Assembly (NCBI GenBank): GCA_021155195.1 | Contig: JAJNPV010000050.1 | Location: 434,001-498,000 of the forward strand | Direction of reading: 5' to 3' | Origin: Ohtaekwangia sp. | GTDB lineage: Bacteria > Bacteroidota > Bacteroidia > Cytophagales > Cyclobacteriaceae | Length of the DNA: 64,000 nt | In this document: piece by piece, positions 19,864-28,075 of the stretch | Layout: each line of letters begins with the position of its first letter | Numbering within the stretch: position 1 is the first letter of the stretch | Translations under genes and position numbers: made by a program | Notes under the pieces: model-generated | Seen by the model: only the letters and a program-made list of their open reading frames with translations | Databases searched by the model: none | What the model was told of the DNA's origin: nothing

Positions 19864-20970
19864 ATGAAGCAACTTATCATTACTCTTTTTTTACTCCCCA
19901 GTCTATTGTCAGCTCAAACCGATGCAGGTTTGGAAGCAGCAAAAAAGAAAATGGAGGCAAAAAACTTTGCAGGGGCAAAAGCAGATCTGACAAAGATTAT
20001 TGAAGCTAATCCACGTAATAAAAATGCTTTTTCGCTTAGAGGTCAGGCACGTATGGAATTACAGGATTATTATGGAGCCATAGGTGATTTTAATTTTGCA
20101 TTGGAGCTTGACTCAACTTTTGCAGAAGCACTCAATTTTCGGGGTGAATCTAAAATCAATTTAGGAGATGATGAAGGCGCCATTTATGATCTGGACAAGG
20201 CAATTAAATTTAATCCAAGATTTACAGATGCTTATACCAACCGAGGCTTTGCCAAGTACAACATCGAGGAATTACAAGGTGCTTATTTCGATTTTTCAAA
20301 AGCCCTTGAACTAGGCCCCCTTGATGCCGATAAATATTTTAATAGAGGTTTAGTGAAAGCAGAGCTTGGAGAGTTTGTGAGCGCGATTGATGATTATACA
20401 AAAGCCATTGAATTAGATAAGACCGATGCTAATTTATATAACTATCGTGGAGTAGCATTTTATAGTACAAGTAATTTTGATCGGGCCATAGCCGATTATA
20501 ATGAATCTATCAAAATGGATTCTAAAGATCCCTATAAATATGAAAATCGGGCGCTTGCTAAAACTGCTAAAGAAGACCTGAAAGGAGCGCTCGCTGATTA
20601 CGATAAAGCAATTGAATTGAACAACGAAGATCCTGAAACCTATAACATGCGAGGCGTACTTAAACACACAATGGAAGATTATGATGGCGCTATTGTCGAT
20701 TACACAAAAGCGATTGAGCTGGATGATACCAATCCTACCTATTATGACAATCGTGCCTTAAGCAAAACTGAAAAGGAAAATTACTCAGGAGCTGTTGAAG
20801 ACTATACCTTTTCCATTGAATTATATCCGGCCGACCCTGAAACCTATTATCAACGCGGACTGGTGAAATTGATGATGAATAATAACTACGATGGTTGCTT
20901 GGATTTAAAGCATGCTGACGAGTTGGGTTCCATTGAAGCCCGTGCTGCGATCAAGAAAAACTGCAAATAA
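19864..20970 (+). CDS. Secreted tetratricopeptide-repeat protein
   Basis: The 368-residue protein has a signal peptide (MKQLIITLFLLPSLLSAQ) followed by about nine consecutive 34-residue TPR units covering nearly the whole chain. The units share the pattern A-x-x-D-Y-x-K-A-I-E-L-D (for example AIDDYTKAIELDKTD, ALADYDKAIELNNED, AIVDYTKAIELDDTN). TPR solenoids bind other proteins. With no other domain, it is probably a periplasmic scaffold or adaptor. A cysteine pair is possible between DGCLDLK and the terminal KKNCK. The ATG at 19864 is the only start that gives the signal peptide. Confidence 0.88.
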   Translation: MKQLIITLFLLPSLLSAQTDAGLEAAKKKMEAKNFAGAKADLTKIIEANPRNKNAFSLRGQARMELQDYYGAIGDFNFALELDSTFAEALNFRGESKINLGDDEGAIYDLDKAIKFNPRFTDAYTNRGFAKYNIEELQGAYFDFSKALELGPLDADKYFNRGLVKAELGEFVSAIDDYTKAIELDKTDANLYNYRGVAFYSTSNFDRAIADYNESIKMDSKDPYKYENRALAKTAKEDLKGALADYDKAIELNNEDPETYNMRGVLKHTMEDYDGAIVDYTKAIELDDTNPTYYDNRALSKTEKENYSGAVEDYTFSIELYPADPETYYQRGLVKLMMNNNYDGCLDLKHADELGSIEARAAIKKNCK

Positions 20971-20978
20971 AATTCTCG

Positions 20979-21038
20979 ATTAGCCAATGTCGTTCCCTTT
21001 ACTATTACATATGATCATCGACTGTATCATTGGCTAAT
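20979..21038. promoter_or_regulatory. 11-bp inverted repeat upstream of the lipid kinase gene
   Basis: Perfect arms ATTAGCCAATG (20979-20989) and CATTGGCTAAT (21028-21038) are separated by 38 bases. The right arm ends 15 bases before the preferred TTG start at 21053. There is no T tract, so it is not a simple terminator. It could be an operator or an RNA fold controlling the gene. Confidence 0.4.
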
Positions 21039-21052
21039 TGACCCATCGATCA

Positions 21053-21958
21053 TTGAAAATCATCATCATTCTTAACGGAGTTTCTAAAAAGAAGAAAAAA
21101 TTCTATTACTCCATTCTTCCGGTTCTTTCTCAAAAGTTTTCTATTGAAGTTTTAGAAACTCAGTTTGCCAACCATGCGTACCAATTGGCGGTAGAGGCTG
21201 TTACAAGAAAGGCTAATATAATTATTGCTGCTGGGGGCGATGGTACGTTGAATCAAGTGCTGAATGGAATGATGAGTGTAACCAATGTAAATTCATCACC
21301 CACGCTGGGGCTTATTCCATTAGGATCAGGAAATGATTTTGCCAACACTGCAAATCTCACATCCGATCCACACGCGCTGTTGGAATTACTCACTAAAAAT
21401 CAACCGATGCCAACAGATATCGGAAAAGTGATTTGTAGAAACAGCCAGCTGCAAGAAATTACTCACTACTTTATTAACGTTTGCAGTCTAGGCATGGGCC
21501 CAGCAACCGTGCAGCGAATGGAAAAATCTCCATCCTGGTTAGGCGCGGATTTAAAGTATCTGCTTTCCATTGTACAAACATTCTTCACACACAAACCTGA
21601 AGTGATTGGATTACAAACTCCAACCTGGAACTGGAAGGGCAAAGCAAGAGTGGTAGCGATAGCAAACGGTCAATCTTTTGGCAACAAAATTTACATTGCC
21701 CCCGATGCACAATCGGATGATGGTGTGTTTTCTACTTTTATTGCAAGCAATGTTCCGCTTTTTAAGTTCCTACTTTATCTGCAACAACTAAAGAGTAAGA
21801 AAAAAATTACTGACAATCAAATAATCTATTACAACACAACCAAAGTAGAGCTGAGTTCAACTAAGATTGTGATGTTGGAAACAGAGGGTGAACTAATAGG
21901 GCTTCTTCCTGCAACAATTGAAATGTTACCCGGTCAAATTAGATTTTTTAGAAAATAA
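21053..21958 (+). CDS. Diacylglycerol-kinase-family lipid kinase (YegS/BmrU type)
   Basis: This protein of about 301 residues carries the nucleotide-binding signature AAGGDGTLNQVLNG and the following LGLIPLGSGNDFA, which define the DAGK catalytic domain. The C-terminal beta-sandwich (VAIANGQSFGNKIYIAPDAQSDDG) supplies the rest of the active site. It would phosphorylate a membrane lipid such as diacylglycerol, at the inner face of the cytoplasmic membrane. The start must be a TTG: a stop codon lies at 21035-21037 and no ATG precedes the first beta strand. The TTG at 21053 starts with KIIIILNG, as relatives usually do; the TTG at 21038 falls within an inverted repeat. Confidence 0.9.
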   Translation: MKIIIILNGVSKKKKKFYYSILPVLSQKFSIEVLETQFANHAYQLAVEAVTRKANIIIAAGGDGTLNQVLNGMMSVTNVNSSPTLGLIPLGSGNDFANTANLTSDPHALLELLTKNQPMPTDIGKVICRNSQLQEITHYFINVCSLGMGPATVQRMEKSPSWLGADLKYLLSIVQTFFTHKPEVIGLQTPTWNWKGKARVVAIANGQSFGNKIYIAPDAQSDDGVFSTFIASNVPLFKFLLYLQQLKSKKKITDNQIIYYNTTKVELSSTKIVMLETEGELIGLLPATIEMLPGQIRFFRK

Positions 21959-21983
21959 AAGGCTCCAGAAAATCCAGAGCCTT
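21959..21983. terminator. Terminator hairpin between the lipid kinase and RDD genes
   Basis: Arms AAGGCTC (21959-21965) and GAGCCTT (21977-21983) surround an 11-base loop. On the minus strand the hairpin is followed by a T-rich tract (complement of aaaataaaa), so it serves the RDD gene best. Termination on the plus strand is plausible but weaker. Confidence 0.7.
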
Positions 21984-22003
21984 AATATTTAATACTAGGA
22001 TAA

Positions 22004-22480
22004 TTATTTCTTTAGAACCAATGTGCCTGCAATAATATCATGCAACGCCTGCTTTTTCTCAGTAAAAGCAGCAATAATATAACCAATCAACATAGTGAAA
22101 TTTGATAGGATTCTTGAAAGATTTCTTATTAATGCTTTAGTAAAATCAAGCTTGTTACCCTGAAGATCAGTCACCTTAAGTCCAAGAGCTAGTTTTCCTA
22201 CGGTTGCCTGCATTTTGGAAGATTCCATAAAAGTAAAGTACAACACCTGAATGATTATTGCTAAAAGCCAAACTCCTCCCGCTGCTGCCATAATAGCCCC
22301 AATCATACCTGCTGCCTGATCCGGGTCTGAGAAATCCATATTTTCTGCTCCAGATGCAAAGCCAAGACCAGCTGCAGCTAGAATTGGTACAAAAACAAAT
22401 GATTGAACAACACCAATAATAATCACGTCAATGATAATTGCTACTAAGCGCTGGCCAAAGCCTGCATAATTTGTGTTCAT
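22004..22480 (-). CDS. RDD family membrane protein
   Basis: The 158-residue form starts at the ATG at 22480, giving MNTNYAGFGQRLVAIIIDV, the standard opening of RDD proteins with the conserved Arg and Asp. A TTG at 22537 would add 19 residues unlike the family. Three or four membrane helices are visible (for example IIIDVIIIGVVQSFVFVPIL and GGVWLLAIIIQVLYF). The second half has the family phrase ATVGKLALGLKVTDLQGNKLDF. RDD proteins are poorly understood; some relatives act in Na+/H+ exchange. The gene is a single unit divergent from the DinB gene. Confidence 0.85.
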   Translation of the reverse strand: MNTNYAGFGQRLVAIIIDVIIIGVVQSFVFVPILAAAGLGFASGAENMDFSDPDQAAGMIGAIMAAAGGVWLLAIIIQVLYFTFMESSKMQATVGKLALGLKVTDLQGNKLDFTKALIRNLSRILSNFTMLIGYIIAAFTEKKQALHDIIAGTLVLKK

Positions 22481-22573
22481 GTTGAGTTGGTTTAGGTTAG
22501 GTTTATTAAAAATAGAAAAAGGAATTGAAGTCGCCAATTTGAATTTATCTACTTTTACTAAAACTCATTCAAT

Positions 22574-23101
22574 TTGAATACTCGACTAGCTCAATTATTT
22601 AATGCGTTGGAAAACCAACGAGCTGATTTACTGAGGTTAGTTAACGATATTTCGCCTGAAGCAGCCAATAAATCGCGGCAGGGTAAATGGTCCATTGCTC
22701 AGGTTCTCTCGCATCTGATTGCTTCAGAACAACTCTCAATTCGATATCTTAATAAGAAGATTTTGGGTATTGATATCGCGCCAAAAACGGGGATTATCGA
22801 AGAGCTTAAAATGATCGTGCTAAAGATTTCCCAACGTTTACCCTTTAAGTTTAAAGCTCCAAAGGTAGTAGTAGAAAATACACCTGTTTATGAACGTGTG
22901 GAGCAATTAGCTGAGGCCTGGAACCAAACCCGGGCAGATTTAAAAACGGTGCTTGAAAAATTCCAGGACAATCAAATCAATCGAAAGGTGTATAAACATC
23001 CCTTTGCAGGGATGCTCAACATTCAGCAGACGTTAAAATTTTTTCAAGAGCACATCACCCATCACACACCACAGGTAAAAAAACTGTTGAAGCAGAGTTA
23101 A
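22574..23101 (+). CDS. DinB/YfiT-like four-helix-bundle protein
   Basis: The 175-residue cytosolic protein has the DinB pattern: an N-terminal helix, then KWSIAQVLSHLIASE, whose histidine is the first metal ligand, and a final helix with FFQEHITHHTPQ, supplying the other histidines. The superfamily contains thiol transferases and metal-dependent hydrolases as well as damage-induced proteins of unknown action. The start is a TTG: in-frame TAA at 22559-22561, no ATG in between, and the next Met is far inside the first third. It is divergent from the RDD gene and upstream of the M14 peptidase gene, with 43 bases between. Confidence 0.8.
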   Translation: MNTRLAQLFNALENQRADLLRLVNDISPEAANKSRQGKWSIAQVLSHLIASEQLSIRYLNKKILGIDIAPKTGIIEELKMIVLKISQRLPFKFKAPKVVVENTPVYERVEQLAEAWNQTRADLKTVLEKFQDNQINRKVYKHPFAGMLNIQQTLKFFQEHITHHTPQVKKLLKQS

Positions 23102-23144
23102 ATTTTGCACATTTTTCGTTTTTAATATTCATCCCAAATTCTTT

Positions 23145-25682
23145 ATGAAGAAATTAATATCCACGTGTGTTTGCATGTTACTTGCTCTTAGTTCGTTTGC
23201 TCAAACTAAAATTCAATCTCCCGATGAATTTTTAGGCTACGAATTAGGTGATCGCTTCACACGCCATCATCGCGTAGTAGAATATTTCAAGTATGTTGAC
23301 GAATTGTCGCCTGTGGTTAAGGTTACTCAATATGGAGAAACGAATGAGCATCGTCCTTTGATTTACGCGATTATTGCTTCACCGGAAAATTTTGCCAACC
23401 TAGATCAGATTCGGCAGGACAATTTAAAGAGAGCGGGTGCACTTGATGGAAGTCCTTCGTCCAATAAAGTTGCCATTGTATGGTTGAGTTATAACGTGCA
23501 TGGCAATGAAGCCAGTTCCATTGAGGCTTCCATGAAAACCCTTTACGAACTAGTTAATCCAGCCAATGCGAAAACCAAAGAGTGGCTAAAGAATACAGTA
23601 ATCATTATGGATCCGTGCATCAACCCCGATGGACGCGATCGTTACGCAAACTTTTATAATCAATATGGAAATTTTCCTGCCAATTCAAGTGGTGATGCAA
23701 AGGAGCATCGCGAACCATGGCCCGGAGGCAGAGCCAATCATTATTTATTTGATTTGAATCGTGACTGGGCTTGGATCACTCAGAAAGAATCAAAAGCAAG
23801 AATAAAAATTTATAACGAATGGCTTCCTCACGTACACGTTGACTTTCACGAACAAGGTTATAACAACCCATACTATTTTGCGCCAGCGGTGGAACCCTAT
23901 CATGAAGTGATAACTAACTGGCAACGCGAATTCCAAACCATGATTGGAAAGAACAACGCTAAATATTTTGATGAACAAGGCTGGCTTTATTTCACCAAAG
24001 AAGTATTCGATTTATACTACCCAAGTTATGGCGATACCTACCCGACCTATAGTGGCGCTATTGGTATGACCTACGAACAGGGTGGTGGAGGTTTTGGTGG
24101 ATTAAGCATTACAACCCGAGAAGGCGATCCATTAACCTTAAAAGATCGATTGACACATCATCATACTACGGGACTATCAACGATTGAAATTGCTTCACAA
24201 AACGCTAGCCGCGTAGTGGATGAATTTGAAAAGTATGCAAAAGACAACATCAACAATCCCGCTTCGCCTTATAAAACCTATGTAATTAAAGGAGATAACC
24301 ATGCTGACAAGATCAATCAACTAACCCGTTGGCTTGATAGTCATTCCATTAAATATGGACATCCGTCCTCAGGCAAAGCAACACGTGGATTTGATTATCA
24401 GTCTCAAACAACCACTAATGTTAATGTAAGTGCTGATGATATCGTTATCAACATTTATCAACCTAAATCTCGATTTATCACAACGCTCTTTGAACCTCAA
24501 TCAAAATTGCCTGACTCGGCAACGTACGACATCACGGCCTGGAACCTCATGTATAATTATGATTTGAAAGGGTATGCATTAAATGAGCGAATCAATTCTG
24601 CCAAGGCTTATCTGCCCAAAAAGGTTGACAATGCAACTGTGGCTGAAAAACCCTACGCCTATATTTTCAAATATGAAACCCTTCGCGATGTAGAACTTTT
24701 AGCTGTCTTACTGAATGAAAAATATAAAGTGCGCTCATCGGAGAAAGCATTCACCATGGCTGGGCAAAACTTTGAACCCGGAACACTAATCGTTACGCGA
24801 AGGAACAATGAAAGCAAAGTCGATTTTGATTCTGGTATTAAATTATTAGCCGATAAGATGGGCCGAAAGGTTTATACAACCAACACTGGTTTTGCCGATA
24901 AAGGAAAAGACTTTGGTTCAGGATCAGTGGGTTTTCTTAAAGCACCAAATATTGCAGTGCTGTTTGGTGATCAAACCTCCTCCTTAAGTGCCGGTGAGAT
25001 CTGGTATTTTTTCGAGCAACAACTTCACTACCCAATTACTCAAATCGGTACCGACTACTTTAAGTCAGTTGAGTTAAGTAAATACGATGTGTTAATTGTG
25101 CCGGAAGGACGCTATCGTATGTTTGATGAAGGAACATTAACTGATCTTTCTTCCTGGGTTTCCGATGGCGGGCGTTTAATTGTAATAGCCAATGCCTTGG
25201 GTTCATTTGCCGATAAAAAAGGATTTGCATTAAAGACCTACGCCAATGATGCTGCAAAAACTGAAGCAGAAAAGAAAGAAAAAGAACTAAAGGAAAAAGA
25301 TTTACTTGCGCGATATGAAGATGCTGAACGCAAGCAACTGGCCGATGCAATCAGTGGCGCTATTTACAAAGTGACTGTGGACAAGTCTCATCCGCTGGCG
25401 TTTGGTTTAAAGGATAGTTACTACACTTTAAAGACAAACGAACTTCATTATGCCTTTATGCAAGATGCCTGGAACGTTGGCGTAATTAAAGGAACCGCTA
25501 AACCAGTTCAAGGCTTTGCTGGCTATCGAATTAACAAAATGATGAGTAATAGTCTCGTCTTTGGAGTGGAGCAAAAAGGTCGAGGAAATATTGTTTATAT
25601 GGTTGACAATCCCCTATTCCGTACATTTTGGGAAAGCGGCAAAATGGTTTTCTCAAATGCCGTGTTTATGGTAGGGCAGTAA
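23145..25682 (+). CDS. Secreted M14-family zinc carboxypeptidase
   Basis: The 845-residue exported protein starts with a signal peptide ending in SSFAQ. The M14 domain spans about residues 35-370 and shows the zinc motif HGNE (His119, Glu122), the arginine region DPCINPDGRDRY, and the third zinc ligand in HVHVDFHEQG. The catalytic glutamate is probably in MTYEQGGGG. The C-terminal half has a class-I glutamine-amidotransferase-like fold (VLIVPEGRYRMFDEG, WVSDGGRLIVIANALG), a common attachment in Bacteroidota M14 proteins. It probably trims peptides in the periplasm or outside the cell. A lysine/glutamate-rich stretch near residue 710 appears to be a linker. Confidence 0.88.
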   Translation: MKKLISTCVCMLLALSSFAQTKIQSPDEFLGYELGDRFTRHHRVVEYFKYVDELSPVVKVTQYGETNEHRPLIYAIIASPENFANLDQIRQDNLKRAGALDGSPSSNKVAIVWLSYNVHGNEASSIEASMKTLYELVNPANAKTKEWLKNTVIIMDPCINPDGRDRYANFYNQYGNFPANSSGDAKEHREPWPGGRANHYLFDLNRDWAWITQKESKARIKIYNEWLPHVHVDFHEQGYNNPYYFAPAVEPYHEVITNWQREFQTMIGKNNAKYFDEQGWLYFTKEVFDLYYPSYGDTYPTYSGAIGMTYEQGGGGFGGLSITTREGDPLTLKDRLTHHHTTGLSTIEIASQNASRVVDEFEKYAKDNINNPASPYKTYVIKGDNHADKINQLTRWLDSHSIKYGHPSSGKATRGFDYQSQTTTNVNVSADDIVINIYQPKSRFITTLFEPQSKLPDSATYDITAWNLMYNYDLKGYALNERINSAKAYLPKKVDNATVAEKPYAYIFKYETLRDVELLAVLLNEKYKVRSSEKAFTMAGQNFEPGTLIVTRRNNESKVDFDSGIKLLADKMGRKVYTTNTGFADKGKDFGSGSVGFLKAPNIAVLFGDQTSSLSAGEIWYFFEQQLHYPITQIGTDYFKSVELSKYDVLIVPEGRYRMFDEGTLTDLSSWVSDGGRLIVIANALGSFADKKGFALKTYANDAAKTEAEKKEKELKEKDLLARYEDAERKQLADAISGAIYKVTVDKSHPLAFGLKDSYYTLKTNELHYAFMQDAWNVGVIKGTAKPVQGFAGYRINKMMSNSLVFGVEQKGRGNIVYMVDNPLFRTFWESGKMVFSNAVFMVGQ

Positions 25683-25706
25683 AAAGGTTCCTATTTAGTT
25701 CAAAAA

Positions 25707-25984
25707 CTAGAACTTAATGCGTTCCGGGTTTTGGTACGAGTTCCAAAAGGTTAGGAGATCTATTTGTTTGTTCGAAACTATCCTGTAGTAGAGACTTATT
25801 TGTTTGACTACTACACATCGCCTTATGTTGTCTTTCTTGTTGATAGACGGAAAGATTTCAGGATTGACTTAATAGTTTCAACTACTTCCTCTACTCTATC
25901 TAAAAAGTTTAGCACTGCTTGATCTTCCCATTCAATATTTGAATTAAATGTTTCGGCTGCTTCAGGTGTCCAGATAATTTTCAT
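25707..25984 (-). pseudogene. ParE/RelE-family toxin, frameshifted
   Basis: The start ATG overlaps the antitoxin stop codon by four bases (ATGA). The first frame reads MKIIWTPEAAETFNSNIEW and continues to KS at codon 40, then runs into an early TAA at 25823-25825. The next frame continues the toxin family: NPEIFPSINKKDNIRRC, VVVKQISLYYRI and LLTFWNSYQNPERIKF, ending in a TAG at 25707-25709. The region is 278 bases, so one missing base near codon 40, probably in AAGTCAAT, explains the shift. It also seems to lack about five residues after NIE, where relatives have a YLxxEW segment. Intact relatives inhibit gyrase or cleave mRNA; this copy should be inactive. Confidence 0.8.
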
Positions 25985-26211
25985 TTGCCTAGCTTGGCAC
26001 GAAATACTTTCATTGCATCTTCGTGAGTTACACCTATTCCAGCCTTAGATTGCTCAAGGCCTCCTTTAATGGATGCTTTAAGCTTTGGATTCATTTCATC
26101 CCAAAACTGCAATTCATTTCCTTCTATTAGTTGTTGGATTTGCGAAAGCAAATTTTCATCTTCCGAAAGCACGAGTTTTTCTATTAATTTATATTTCTGT
26201 TGAGTGTCCAT
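25981..26211 (-). CDS. Antitoxin of a ParE/RelE-type pair
   Basis: The 76-residue acidic, helical protein has the C-terminal phrase GGLEQSKAGIGVTHEDAMKVFRAKL, which resembles the antitoxins found before parE-like toxins in Bacteroidota (S-x-x-G-x-x-x-x-x-E-x-M). The first half (KYKLIEKLVLSEDENLLSQIQQLI) is a helical segment often seen in the same group. Its stop overlaps the toxin start by four bases, the usual antitoxin-first arrangement. Because the toxin is frameshifted, this antitoxin is probably a remnant, though it may still regulate its own promoter or cross-protect against other toxins. Confidence 0.72.
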   Translation of the reverse strand: MDTQQKYKLIEKLVLSEDENLLSQIQQLIEGNELQFWDEMNPKLKASIKGGLEQSKAGIGVTHEDAMKVFRAKLGK

Positions 26212-26252
26212 ATAACTAAAATTAGGAAGTTATTATTGAAAGTTCAAGCCAC

Positions 26253-27299
26253 TCAAGGCTTAAGGACAACTTTCAAACAGTTGTCCTTTTTGTTTGCAAA
26301 AATATCGTAGCCAAAAACTCCTTCCGCTAAGGAAAGCCGATGCGTGATGATAGAAGTTATATCGTATTTTTTCTGTTGCACAATCGGAATAAGTTCATTC
26401 ATCATAAAACGAGCCGGGCACCGACCTACTTTATACGTAAGGTTTTTATCATAGGCTTGGGTTGGTGAAAAGGCAAGATGTTCATCTGTGCAAACACCCA
26501 CTGCTGAAATAATTCCACCCGGCCGAACAAGATCATACGCCAATTTATTGGTAGCCGAATTTCCAACCGCTTCCATCACTGCATCAGCACTTCGGCCTTC
26601 ACTTACCTCATTAATAACTTCTCTCGTATTTTGTAATGAAGCGTTGATGGGGATCGCTCCAAATTGTTTTGCTCGTTCAAGTCGCTCCGGTAGTGTATCA
26701 ATTGCAAACACCTTTTCGGCACCATATTCTTTTGCTCCAAGTATCGCCATCAATCCAACAGGTCCACAACCAACAACGGCATAGGTGTTCTTAGGTTTAA
26801 TCTCCGCTTGCTTTGCGCAGAAAAATCCAGTAGACAAAATATCGCCAAGAAATAATCCCTCCTCGGCTGTTAATCCTTCGGGGATCGGCATCAATGTACT
26901 ATCCGCTAATGGAACACGAACATATTCAGCCTGCCCACCATGCAATCCTTGTTCATGTTGCCGCCAACCATACAACTGACCATAAATACATCGGCAGGTT
27001 AGTCCGATGTTGCAATAGAAACAATCCCCACAATTAGTAGTGAACGGACTCATTACAGACTTACCAACACGAATCGTTTTTACATCTTTTCCAATCGCCA
27101 CAACCTCACCAACAAATTCATGCCCCATGGCCGTGCCATGATCCAATCCTTTCTCATGTTCGTGATAAGCGTGTAAGTCCGAGCCACAAATTGCGCAAAG
27201 TGTAACTTTTACAATAGCATCAGTCGGTTGTAAAATTTCCGGATCAGGAATGGATTCATACTGAATCGTTTGTTTACCGTGAAAGGTAATTGCCTTCAT
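26253..27299 (-). CDS. Zinc-dependent medium-chain alcohol dehydrogenase
   Basis: The 348-residue cytosolic oxidoreductase has the catalytic zinc ligands Cys38 (AICGSDLH) and His60/Glu61 (GHEFVGEV). Structural zinc cysteines are spaced C-x2-C-x2-C-x7-C in the CGDCFYC segment. The nucleotide-binding fold is at VVGCGPVGLMAILGA, with an acidic FAIDTLPER end that favours NAD. The lack of a clear substrate-specific motif leaves formaldehyde, threonine or sugar-alcohol substrates all possible. Its start codon overlaps the end of the deoxynucleoside kinase gene by one base (TGATG), so the two are translationally coupled. Confidence 0.9.
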   Translation of the reverse strand: MKAITFHGKQTIQYESIPDPEILQPTDAIVKVTLCAICGSDLHAYHEHEKGLDHGTAMGHEFVGEVVAIGKDVKTIRVGKSVMSPFTTNCGDCFYCNIGLTCRCIYGQLYGWRQHEQGLHGGQAEYVRVPLADSTLMPIPEGLTAEEGLFLGDILSTGFFCAKQAEIKPKNTYAVVGCGPVGLMAILGAKEYGAEKVFAIDTLPERLERAKQFGAIPINASLQNTREVINEVSEGRSADAVMEAVGNSATNKLAYDLVRPGGIISAVGVCTDEHLAFSPTQAYDKNLTYKVGRCPARFMMNELIPIVQQKKYDITSIITHRLSLAEGVFGYDIFANKKDNCLKVVLKP

Positions 27300-27931
27300 C
27301 AGCTAAATAGATTATTTAATTCAAACTCAATCTTGCCAACGATTTGCGAAAAATCTTCCACTCGCTCTACGAAGTCAAGATTGTTTACATCTATGATTAG
27401 TAGCTTGCCTTGTTTGTAACCACCAATCCAGGTTTCGTAGTGTTCATTTAAGTTTCGCAAATACTCCAACTTAATGTTGAATTCAAAATCACGATTTCGT
27501 TTTTGAATTTGTTGCACAAGTTTTGGAATATCCGCCTTTAGATAAATCAATAAGTCTGGAGGATGAACGAAGTTGATCATCGAATTAAAAATATCTAAAT
27601 AACTCTGATGATCGCGGTCATTAATATGTCCGCTCTTGTGAAGGTTGGCTGCAAAGATGTGCGCATCTTCATAGATGGTACGATCCTGGATAATCGTTTT
27701 TTCGCTTTCGCGGATTTGGCGCACCTGGTTAAAGCGACTGTTCAAAAAATAAATCTGGAGGTGAAATGCCCAGCGGGTCATATCGTCATAAAAATCGCGC
27801 AAGTAGGGATTTTGATCCACCGACTCATAAAGTGGAGTCCAGCCATAATGCTTTGCGAGCTTTTCTGCTAAAGTAGTTTTACCGGAACCAATATTTCCGG
27901 CTACAGCGATGTGCTTGGGTTGTTTGTACAC
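27299..27931 (-). CDS. Deoxynucleoside kinase
   Basis: The 210-residue cytosolic kinase phosphorylates deoxynucleosides for salvage. The P-loop GNIGSGKTTL (residues 12-21) is followed by the substrate-binding region LYESVDQNPYLRDFYDD, which contains the catalytic glutamate. After that come the DRS-like DRTIYEDAHIF and the arginine-rich lid QKRNRDFE. These match the dNK/dGK/dCK family rather than thymidylate kinase. The gene is first in a two-gene operon with the dehydrogenase and is divergent from gldB, which starts 145 bases away. Confidence 0.92.
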   Translation of the reverse strand: MYKQPKHIAVAGNIGSGKTTLAEKLAKHYGWTPLYESVDQNPYLRDFYDDMTRWAFHLQIYFLNSRFNQVRQIRESEKTIIQDRTIYEDAHIFAANLHKSGHINDRDHQSYLDIFNSMINFVHPPDLLIYLKADIPKLVQQIQKRNRDFEFNIKLEYLRNLNEHYETWIGGYKQGKLLIIDVNNLDFVERVEDFSQIVGKIEFELNNLFS

Positions 27932-28075
27932 GTGTTGAATTTAGTTCGGCAAATTCCGAATAACAGGCATGAATTGCAATCCAACGAAATAGATGTTACA
28001 AGAATCTTTTACTATGCATGTATATTTTGCAGCCGCTCTAATTTTCCACATCTTCGCAACAAAATAAATTTCACC

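Noticed and set aside
25823..25984. A 53-residue gene downstream of the antitoxin
   Set aside because: It is only the first part of a ParE/RelE-like toxin; the next frame continues the family, so the short frame ends by frameshift and not by design.
27911..28075. Longer gldB start
   Set aside because: It would put 55 residues in front of a complete type-II signal peptide.
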